A stretch of DNA of 64,000 bases from contig CM055606.1 of the NCBI GenBank assembly GCA_029379385.1, positions 1,798,001-1,862,000 of the forward strand, given 5' to 3'. Origin of the DNA: Quillaja saponaria. Its lineage: Eukaryota > Streptophyta > Magnoliopsida > Fabales > Quillajaceae. Positions 23,353 to 33,402 of the stretch are shown one piece after another. The notes beneath the pieces are model-generated. The model was not told where the DNA came from, did not search any database, and saw nothing but the letters and a program-made list of their open reading frames with translations. The translations under genes were made by a program, and so were the position numbers. The first letter of the stretch is position 1. Each line of letters begins with the position of its first letter.

Positions 23353-24579
23353 AGGGGTGAGCAAATAATTCAACAAAATTGAATACCCTTCCTATATACA
23401 TTTATAAAATCGGGTTCATTTTTTATGGATTTTGTGGGTCGGGTCAATTTTTTGGGTGAATCATTTTTTGGCATTCAGATAACTGATCTAATCGAATTAT
23501 ATATATACATGTTAAAATTATTACAACTAGCCTTGTCTTCCAGCCCACTTATACCCCAATTAGGAAAGAACAAATAAAAAAAAAAAAAAAAAAAAGCCCT
23601 ACCCACTTATAGCTTAATTAAATAGAAAACACAGACAAAAGTAACCCTAAGTCCTTGCCATCTTTTATCTTTACTTCTCATCTCCTAACTTAGCTGCTAC
23701 AAAGAAAGTTTGCATTTGCATATTTTATATGATGCTGCCGTAACTTCTCCTCTTTTCACAAGTCACAAGTAAGGAGCTCGGCTTGACTCGTCTCATTTTA
23801 TGGCTCTTTAAGGACTCTTAAAGATTTTTTGAAAATTCTAAAAAAAATTTGTAAGCAAGAAGAGTTGAACCAATACCACTTAGTAAATATTTGTGCAAAT
23901 TACTACTAAACCAAATAACAATTTATGTTAGTTTTTTATACATAAATAGATTTATTATAAATGTATATATAAATAAAAAAAATTATTAATAATATTAACG
24001 AGCCAGCTCACGAGCTCACGAGTCAAGCTTTGGAAAGATTAAGCTAGGTTCGTTTTACTAAGCGAGCTCAAAATAAAGCTCAAGATTAGCTTGTTTGAAA
24101 AATGAGCCGAATTTGATCCAAGCCCTTAACGAGTAGCTCACGAGCTAGCTCGACTCATTATCACCCTTAGTCACAAGCACACAAGGCATTTGATGATTGA
24201 TTCTCTTCTTTTCACTAGTTTTTCAATTGTAGTGTTTCTCTCCCTCATTCAACATATACTCTATACTTGAAATCTTTGAAAAGTTGAAGACCCAAATTTA
24301 GTTTGCTCCCTGTTTGTGTATGAAAATTTGTAGACAAAAGCTGTAGATCTACTGAATTCATACTAGCTTTTCATATTTGCAATTTGATTTTTGGGTTTAA
24401 AAAATGGGATATTGTGGAACAAACCACCGAAACTGACCGATTTTTTGACAGTTGATAAATTTTATAAATCGATCGACTAAGTTGGTCCTTCAAGCAGTTG
24501 TCATTTTTTTGAAACCGATATAGTCGAGTCCATTTGAAAAATGCTCAAAACCGACTGACCAAACCCATTGCTCTACCCT
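23353..24579. mobile_element. nested hAT-like non-autonomous DNA transposon
   Basis: The left terminus AGGGGTGAGC and the reverse complement of the right terminus (GGGTAGAGC) resemble the short inverted repeats of plant hAT elements. It interrupts the minisatellite of the surrounding element. Internally it has poly-A, AT-rich sequence and a segment at about 23770-24175 rich in GAGCTC/CGAGCT words, ending GCTCGACTCATTATCACCCT, itself suggestive of a further MITE. The candidate 8-bp duplications (CTTCTGCT and TCGCTGCT) match at only 5 of 8 positions. No transposase frame. Confidence 0.45.
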
Positions 24580-24672
24580 CGCTGCTGTCTAGGATATGCT
24601 GCTGGGTCTAGGTTTTGAGCCAAGTTCCTAAAGGTCTCCCCATAAGGTCTTCAGATGTTACACTATGTTCAA

Positions 24673-24840
24673 GCTGAAGAGCTGTGTGAAGTTGAGAAAT
24701 CCAAATTATATAGATTTTCCATAGACGACGCCAATGTTGATGTAAGATTTGTCTGAGCTGGAAAGCTGTGTGAAGTTGAGAAACCCAAATTATATAGATT
24801 TTCCATAAACAATGTCAATGTTGATGTAAGATTTGTCCAA
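24673..24840. repeat. 84-bp tandem duplication
   Basis: Two copies of an 84-bp unit containing GCTGTGTGAAGTTGAGAAA, CCAAATTATATAGATTTTCC and CAATGTTGATGTAAGATTTG, with a few substitutions. A partial third copy starts at 24841 (GCTGGAAA). Because 84 is divisible by 3, the minus strand keeps an open frame of 77 codons through both copies. It ends next to the right terminal repeat. Confidence 0.85.
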
Positions 24841-24909
24841 GCTGGAAATCTTGTCAAGAGATCCCCTTGCCTGCTTTTTGATAGACCTGCATAGGTGGTC
24901 ATGTTGACC

Positions 24910-25105
24910 TGTCAGCACTCCAATACTTAAGTCAATAGAGAGATAAGCAAATATGGATGTAGAAAGATAAAGTGAAAAAGAAGAAGAAAACTTTACCTCG
25001 GAGCCTTACGCTATATATAAAGTCACTTGCCCAATAATATCATGACATATGTCAAGACGCCACATGTCGCTTTGGTATAAGATTGGGTGCAATCCAGTGC
25101 TAAAG
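24910..25105. repeat. right terminal direct repeat
   Basis: Partner of 20912-21106 in the same orientation, with small indels and substitutions spread over its length. Confidence 0.65.
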
Positions 25106-27563
25106 TAGGTCTATCTTATTTTTTTCTGATATGATACTATCTCTTGTTATCATTCACATGAAAACTCTTCAAATCTCAACATATTATATAGTACATACCC
25201 TATTATTTGTTATATGATGATGCCATGTGTTATGGCCATAGGGCTAAGACTCATAGAATGATTAACAAAGTCACATGATCATTCAATTTTACATGCATAT
25301 TAGTGTTCAACATGTATATAGCATCAGTCATCTCTGTTATAAACAAAGAATGACTAAATTTAAACTCACAGCAAACTTCATAGCCCTGTTAAGTATTTGA
25401 GTGTTGTTGGAGGCAGTTTGCAAGATCTAACATGATGAGGCAATAGTTTGTTTTACTAAGTTTGTTGTGGTGGGCTTGTGGAAAAGAAATATCCCAGTGG
25501 GGTTTGGCTATTGATCATCTACAGAAGTAAAGAAAATGGTAGTTGTGGTGTTCTTTATTCTATTGGTACACTATCATGCAAGAGAGAGAGAGTTTCTAGA
25601 AGATAGCTGGAGGTTGGGTTCAAAGAAGGATGATGATGAAAGAAGAGAGGAAATAGTTAAAAGATAATGAGTGTGGTTGTGTGTGGGCTTTGGTTCACCT
25701 TCCACCTTTCATTTTTCTTTCTTTATTTTTCCCCCAACCTTGTGGTGCAAGTTTAGGCCACAACTTACAAGTGTAAGGTTAGGGATTGAAAGGTTGGTTC
25801 ACCACTTTGTTGTTATCTCCCCTTGATTTGCATACTTTTGTTACCCACTACCAAATATGTATATATTCTCTCTCCCTCTCTCCCTCTCTCCCTCTCTCCC
25901 TCTCTCCCTCTCATCAAGTGGATAGTAAGAGAGAAACAGAGAAAGACACTTTCTGAGTCTCAGTCCCTTGTGGCAGCTTGTGAATATTTCACCAACCATT
26001 TCACCCTTTTCTTGCAATAGCCCAACTATTTCTCTAAGGCAGCTCATAGTATTTACACAAAGCTGTTTTGCTCCGCGCAAAACAACTTATTTTAATATGA
26101 AAAAGAAAGAAAAAAAAAAAGGTAGATCTCAAGTAGGACCCACCTACTTATTAAGAGAGGGTATCCTTAATTTGAGCAAAAAGCTCCCTGTAAATAGTCT
26201 CTCCCTTTCCCTAATTAGTTTTACTAAAATGTTCTTAATTACTTCTTATATCTTACAAAGAATATAATCTATTTCTAAGTCTAATAAAAATAATGGAGTA
26301 TTAATCATCATTGTCACTGCCAGTTAGGTTGTTTATAACTCATCAAGTCATTTTCTCCCACAAACTGCAGAGTACGCATACACATGGATTATGGATAATT
26401 TGGAGAAGGAAACTCTTTCTCAAGAAAAAAAGTGAAATCGAAATCCAAACTGTAATTACGTGTTTGGTTAAGGAACTTAAAAGGTATAGCAGATTGGCAA
26501 TTATAAAATGATGGTATAAGGTGACAGCCAGCACAGCAACACGTGTTTGTCACCTGCTTGGGTATTGAGCAAAAATTCTTGGGGGTGGGGGGTTTGTCTT
26601 TGCTAGAAACCCTTACCTACCTACGCTCCTCTTTGTTTGTCCTTTCCATGTGGATCTTTCTGAACCTTGGTGCAAAGTCTGTTTCAATGACCCACATGGT
26701 GCTCGAAAAGCCTCCTCCAAAATAAAATACATTTCTGACAGATTCTTCTCTTTCAGAATATTTGGTAACATTATTGACTCACACACACCTAGACCAGATC
26801 CACTTAATCTCTTTCTTTTACTTTCTGCTAATGTACTTCATCTTTTTCTGGCAACTCCCATGCATGGACGTGCATTTGACAAAGTAAATAATCCCACATG
26901 CCAAATTTGAATAGAAATAGAACTGTGCTGTTTGTGCAACAAATTGACGCAGGAATTCTTGGCCAAAAACAGTGAAGACCCAAAAAGTCTTATCATCATC
27001 GAGTCTTTTTTAACCAGAACTGGAATGGTACTATTTTTTAACCAGTGTATGAAAATTCACTCTACTCCCCATATGGATTTTCCTGGAGCCGAGTAGGTCA
27101 ACACTCAACAATGAGACAAGATGCAGTTTCCAGTCCTACAAAGGCAAAACATATAAATATCCAAGCTAAAATATTTATCAGATTTCAATTTCCTGACTGT
27201 TGAGTAATTTAATGCCCTGTTGATCATACTTCATCATGATTCTCTTCCTTTAGGATTTTCATGGATCTATTACATTTTGTTACGTCCAAAATGGAGCTTT
27301 TCATTAAATAAACAGAACAGGAAGCAATTCAAATTTTCAAGAAAGTGTAAACCATTTGCGAATTCTAATAGTGATTTTCAAATTCACTGGTAATATTTCG
27401 TTAATTCATGTACTTGCCACGTATACCTCAGTAAGGCAGATACATAATTTTTATTTGCGTATTTCACTATTATGCAGACACAGAACTGCAAAATTGAACT
27501 CAATGCTACTTATTCACAAGGGTCAATACATGTGATACCAGAAAGACATCAATCGAACCAAGT
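25106..27563. other. intergenic, between the element and the APX gene
   Basis: No conserved coding block on either strand. It contains the CTCTCCCT microsatellite and, next to 27563, the expected 3' UTR of the ascorbate peroxidase gene. Confidence 0.5.
25867..25912. repeat. (CTCTCCCT)n microsatellite
   Basis: About five and a half perfect 8-bp units on the plus strand (pyrimidine-only), in non-coding DNA. Confidence 0.9.
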
Positions 27564-30500
27564 TTACAAAATTCTTTTGCGAACTTCATATAAGTAGCCG
27601 AGGATCACCACCGCAGCAGCAACTGCAACTCCAACAGCACCTTGCGCCAGTATGACACTGTCATTTACCCCCTTTGAGCCAGAGGAACTAGGAGCAAAAC
27701 CTAGCTCTGAAAGTTTCTTATGTGATTCAGCATAATCTTTGAAGAATGCATCCTCATCCTGCCATAAAAGTACACATTGATCAAGTAAGAGACAGCAGTC
27801 AAGCTAACAGATTCAAATAGTGTAATGTCCCACTAATCTAACAGTTGGGAATTTGCTGCAAATAGCTCATCCCGCCCCTCTTTCCTTTATATTTTCTGAA
27901 GCACCAAAGCAAATAAGAATTCTCAGGGCTCATCAAAAGAGGAAGAAAGATCTAGGCCAAGTGAGCTTCTTTTAAAGTTGACTTTTGGTAAAATAAGGTC
28001 ATAATCCAAACTTGACCTGCTTATAATAATGTAGGTAATAACAAAACATAACGATAATTAAAGGTTTAGTCTCAATAGACTTAGTCCTGAAGGTTTGCAG
28101 GTCAATGTTTATTAGATTTTGCCACCCTACTGACACAGGAATTCCACATTTTATTTCCCTTCACTGCAACATCAACTTAGTCCAGAATATCAAGAAAATC
28201 AGAGCTCACAATACTTGTCAAATAAGGAACTCCAACCAATAATGCCAGATAATAAAATTGAACTCCTACTCTCAAAAAAGCATAGAGTGAGCCGCAGTTA
28301 TGTAAGCCACTAAGCTTCAATGCATATTTGACCACCTATCAGAATGCGTCATAAAATATAAGCCACTTGATGGGAATTTTTGATTTGGCAGGGGTTCTGC
28401 AATGTCCATTTCAACAACACGATCCCATCTGTTTTGTTCCCATTTGGATACAGTATTTTCTTTCAGATAATGAGTAAAATAACCTTACCTTTGCATATAG
28501 TTCAACATAACTACAGAACCCAGGATCATCTAATAAAGCCTTGTCCGTTGGTAATTTAAGCAGCCCCTCAGATTCTGCTTTTAGCAGTTCCCTGAAATCA
28601 ACAATGTTAAAAGGAAAGCTCCAAATGCCCCCTAACAAAACCAAAGAGACAACAATTGAAATCCACAGCTTAAGCCTTACACGAAGTATGAGTTATCAAA
28701 CTTCAAAGGTTCCTCTGTCCAAGGACCATCAAAACCAGATCTCTCTGGATGTGCCCTTCCCTGTAATGTAGAAAAAATAAATTGATAGTAAGAATTTCTC
28801 TATATCAACAAGGAAATCCATAAAGAACAAAAGGCAGATGATTACCAGGGTATGGCCCCCAGACAAAGCAACAATATCCTTATCGGACAGTCCCATCCGA
28901 TAAAATATATCACGAAGATGCGGTGAACCTACCAGCAATAATCACATAAAGTTAATCACAAAACTTAACATTATCCCAAGATCAAGCCTCTGTAACTTCA
29001 CGCAGATGGGATGCAACTTGTAATAGATAATGAGGGTCCTCAAGTATGAAGATGAACATATACAGGACAAATGTCCACATGCAACTGCAGACATTCTAGT
29101 TTAACATGTACTTTTAACCATCCAGCTTAAGGGAACACGTACTTCTTCCATTTCTAATAACATAAATAGAAAGCCAAATGTAACTCATGACCAAGGAAGA
29201 ACCTATGTGACATAATTTGTTACAACTAGTGAACTGCAAATACATATAACAAACCAAGCACGTGTTATTCACATTAAGACAATAACCTGAGAAGTACAAT
29301 ACTTATCATGTAACTATTAAGTACAAATTTATTTAACAAACTCTAGCTTTGAAGGGAACAGAAGGAAAGGGGAAACTATTGTGGGACCACAGACAAATGG
29401 AATCTTGGTTTTGAGATTTAAAAAACTGAACAAAATGCAAAAGTATACATGATAATATAGTTGGAGAAGAATATAGTTATAAATTATAATACAAAAAAGA
29501 GAGAGCTTAAAAACCTCCAAATCCAACCCTCTGCACATAATGAGTCTCTCAGGATGCATGACATAAAGCAAACCATGAGCTCAAATGTTTCCTTAAACAG
29601 GTTATCTTTACTACAACAGAGGGTATAAGAGTAGCATAATATCAGGCGGACCTTGTTTAGCATCAGGAAGCCGCCCTTCCTTAGGAGAAATTTTTGAATC
29701 CTAAAAAGAAGAAATTAAATAACATGAATTTACGAGATCAAGAATACTGCTCCAGAAACATTCTTAAAGTATACAGTAACGTACCTTTCTTCCGGGAACA
29801 AAGTTAACTGTGGGACCTCCTGTGACCTCAACTGCAACAACCCCGGCAAGCTGCAAAATAAAAGTAACAATTAATAAAGTTGTTGATGATTGAGCAGTGT
29901 AGAAATGTAGAAACATACATGCTCACAAGTCCTAAATAGCAATCAACTGTAGAAAGAGCATAGAGAATATATGTATATGTTCAACAGAAGCGAGAATAGG
30001 ATGAAATCTAGGATTGGAAAACGAGGACAAGCAAAAGAAAGAACACAAGATGTATCAAGGTTCGGCTCAATCTAGTCTGTATCCTCACTGAAGAAATTGA
30101 AATTCACTATTCTGTTATTGGAGAAAATACAAGTGTTTTGCTCCAAAAAAAAAGTACTGAAACTCTAGAGCTAACTGCCTTTATATATAGGCTACAAGAA
30201 AGAAAAAAACCCTAAAAATATTCCTTGGGGGCAAGCCCCCGAATTGCTACGGAATGGGCCTATCGGCCCATTTCTCCATTTCGTGAACTATAACTTATTT
30301 TTCAGGTCACTCTCAGGTCATAATTATCCAATAGGTTACACCACGAAAATTTGGCCCAACCAAATACACAAGACAAAACACAACAATATAGAACATTCAT
30401 GTTTTTCACCACTAAAATAATTTATCATGGAACCAACCACCAATCACAACTATTGACAAGAAAATTCAGGATTACTTAGTTGCATCTACCTCACTAAGCA

Positions 30501-31833
30501 AGTACACAAAGACACAGCACCCCTTTCATGACCTGATTTTGGGGATGAAACAATGTATAAAAACCAAAAACAAGCTGATACATGCTCCAAGCATAGCATC
30601 AAATACATCTTACATCCAACAAATTCAAGATAAAAACAACGTTTTTTTTTCTTTTCTGCTTTGTATATCCTCTAAAATTCATAGATTACAAGCATATTAA
30701 CTCTTCAAAGATCACACGCTATAATCACCTGGTAAAGATCCGCATAAGTAATCTTAGGATGTCTTGACTTCACTTCCTCTGTTACATAAAAAAAAAAAAC
30801 AACTTTTAGAAAGATGAGAAGAAAGCTTATTCCCCACTTACTCTTAAGAATACTTATACAAGTAAAACTACTCGAAATAATTTAAACAATTATGGGAATG
30901 GAATTTTATCTTAAATTGACACTGAAGGCGTAAAAAGATTTAAGTGATGATGAATTGGTAAATCTACAACAATAACATTATGAAAACTTGAATTAGTTGA
31001 CTATGTTTTGTTCTAGTTTCTCAGGAACACATGCTCACATACAAATATGTTACCTGCATCTCATTGCTTATATTATGATATGGTGATATGTATATTTATA
31101 CACATAACTACTGTGCATATGTACATAACCCTGAACATAAAAACACAAAAATATATCAGAAAAATACACAAATTACAAATATACAGATACACAATTCTGA
31201 GCGTGCTTCTGATATATAAAGCGAAATACCAGATATTGAAATTTATGATTTATGATTCTTCCATTCTAACTTATCAAAATACTATGACTTAAAATATGCA
31301 GTGAACAAAAGTTCAGCAGTCTTTACCACAGAAATCAATGGCCTTTTTCAAACCATTGTTTGAACCATGTGAATACTCTTCCTCGTTCCTTATGGACCCA
31401 TTAGGTCCGCCCGTCTTTGTCTTGGCATCATAAGTGCCCGCATCGTGCCACCTACAAAAGCACATATAGTAGATATGTTACAGTCAAACAATAAACCAAA
31501 AAAAGAAAAATGTCTAATCCATTTTGATAAGTCATGACCCTTTGTTTGGTTCCAGAGAAAATACACAAAATTTAAAGCATAATTAAATGTTAACTTCCGT
31601 ATAGCAATTTGTATGAAAAACTAACGAACTATGCTCAGCTCAACTAAGACAAGTGTTTTAAGACCTCACTCCATTGAATGAAGAATTAAACAGAGAAGGG
31701 CAAGAAGGATGAAAAATTACGCCAAACGAAGCATGATAGGAGCGCAGTTTCTACTGGCTATGAGAGCACGAAGATCGCGACGAGCCTTATCGATCTCCTT
31801 AAGGTACTCAGTGTCAACCACAGGTAGCGCCAT
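27564..31833 (-). CDS. APX3: L-ascorbate peroxidase 3, peroxisomal membrane form
   Basis: Class I haem peroxidase that reduces hydrogen peroxide with ascorbate; this isoform is tail-anchored in the peroxisome membrane facing the cytosol. Nine exons, in transcript order: 31833-31721, 31451-31327, 30778-30729, 29850-29785, 29700-29652, 28928-28846, 28760-28681, 28591-28489, 27758-27564. They join in phase to 287 residues, the usual APX3 length. The distal haem site [12 protein letters not shown] has the catalytic Arg, Trp and His. The proximal site is [20 protein letters not shown] with the haem-ligand His, followed by [15 protein letters not shown]. The C-terminus adds a linker, one membrane helix ([20 protein letters not shown]) and a short basic tail (YEVRKRIL). 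Helix plus basic tail is the known peroxisomal membrane targeting signal and separates it from cytosolic APX1/2. Intact. Confidence 0.95.
29985..30345. mobile_element. possible solo LTR/TRIM fragment in APX3 intron
   Basis: The intron sequence contains GAACACAAGATGTATCAAGG followed by TTCGGCTCAATCTAGTC, resembling the terminal parts of small Copia/TRIM elements found in many plant introns. Further on lie AACTGCCTTTATATATAGGC and a GC-rich palindromic stretch (CTTGGGGGCAAGCCCC and GGGCCTATCGGCCC), quite unlike the surrounding intron. Borders are approximate and no target duplication was identified. Confidence 0.38.
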
Positions 31834-33402
31834 TTGAGATTCCTATGCTATCAGAAATGAGCAGATCAAGAAGAAAAAAGGAAGAGGATATGGGTTTTGA
31901 TTTTATAGGTGGAAATATGCAAAATGCGAATAAAGAAGGACCAGTCGTATCAGAAAAATGGATAGCCCTACACCTACTACTCTACTAGAGTGAGTTATTA
32001 TCAGACGCGCTCGTGCTCATCTCTTGCTAGTTGAGATCGTTACGTGGCAACATTTTGTTGTAGTCAACTATAAATTTTCAAGTTTGTTCCTAATTTTCAC
32101 TAGCATTTTGATTTTCCCTGAAAACAACTTGTGTGTTCATTTTCACCCCTGGATCTACTTATAGTATGTTTGAAAACTCATTGGAGGGTGCCGTGAGCCG
32201 ATTTTGCCACACGCAAAGCAAAATAGTAGTACGCAAGTTAATTTCTCAAATGTCTTTCAGGTTCTATTCACAATTATAATTGGCAAGACAGATAAAATAA
32301 AAGTAGAAAAATTACAAAATTTGTAAGAAATGGTCTACACTTTTCTTTTATTTAATAACATACATGATTACAATGATTTGATGAGGGGAATTCCGATATA
32401 CTCATGTATAAAACAAATTTTTATGACTACATATATCCTAAAGAAGATTGTACAACATAGTTTCTCTAGCAAGAGAGAATATTATTTTTCTTGTTCACAT
32501 AAAGTTACTATTGTTTATAAAAATAAAATACTATTTAGTTTAATTACATAAATACCATGCGTACACCATGACCATACCATAAAGCAAACAGCCATGGACA
32601 AAAATCGAGTTGTGACAAAGGGGCATGTAATCACAAAAAATGGGGTACAATATTATAATTGAATTCATTTGATAGTGTTAGAGCATGGATCTCCACCTCA
32701 AAACTAACCAAATACATTATGAATTTTTTATAACTACTACCCTAAGAATATTTGTTGATTTGTATATTGTTTTTAAAGATGAAAATATTCTAAAGTTATA
32801 TCCATTTGTTACACTTATCTAATAAAAGTAACTTATAACCATAATGGAGAAGAAGCTACCAATAACATTTTTATAAACTCTGATCAAAGACTAATGACAT
32901 TACCTGCAAACTTAATGAGGATAATGCAAAAATGTGGCCAGATCAAGTGGATCCAAGATTGTAATTACCTAAACACGATGAAAATATAAATTACAGTTTA
33001 TGCAGTTGGAAAGCATATGGGAATCCTCGCTTTCCAATCATGCTCCCTGTAATCTTTTGAACCAAGCCAAAAAAAATATAAAAAAGAAAAATCATCTCAT
33101 TTATGCAAACTTTGTGTAATTAGTCTTTCTGCTTTGCAATTCGAAGAACGAATGAAAAAAAAAAAAAGGGAAGGGGGATACAGTTTACGTAGGACAGATG
33201 GATGTATGGCTAAAGCTCTGCTAGCTAGCCAGTATTATCATTGTTTTTACAACGATTTACACGATGAACGAACAAATTAACGTATTTTAGAAACAATAAT
33301 AAGAAACATGATCCCTCTCATCCACTAACCTAAACTTAACATGGACCAAATTTAACCCATAAAAGGAAAAATGAGAGAGAGATAGAGAGACAATTTGGCA
33401 GC
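31834..33402. other. spacer between APX3 and synaptotagmin genes
   Basis: Both neighbours are on the minus strand, so this contains the APX3 promoter and the synaptotagmin 3' UTR. Short frames inside have no recognisable similarity. Confidence 0.55.

Larger units (their letters stand above)
20912..25105. mobile_element. 4.2-kb non-autonomous element bounded by 195-bp direct repeats (LTR-type)
   Basis: Direct repeats at 20912-21106 and 24910-25105 both begin TGTCAGCACTC and contain the same ordered words: AAATATGG, GATAAAGTGAAA, TATATA, AGTCAC, ATATCATGACAT, GGGTxCAATCC. The first ends TACTAACA, giving a TG...CA LTR form; the second ends TGCTAAAG. The inside has no gag or pol frame and is largely degenerate repeats around GAGCT, TTGGCTT and TAGACGAG (21300-21520, 22080-22210, 23040-23350), an 84-bp tandem duplication and a nested DNA transposon. 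No clean target-site duplication was found. The LTR class is inferred; a MULE-like or other origin is not excluded. Divergence between the two repeats suggests an old insertion. Confidence 0.6.

Noticed and set aside
23580..23596. Poly-A after AACAAATAAA as a retroposed poly-A tail
   Set aside because: No gene-like sequence precedes it and simple A-runs are common here.
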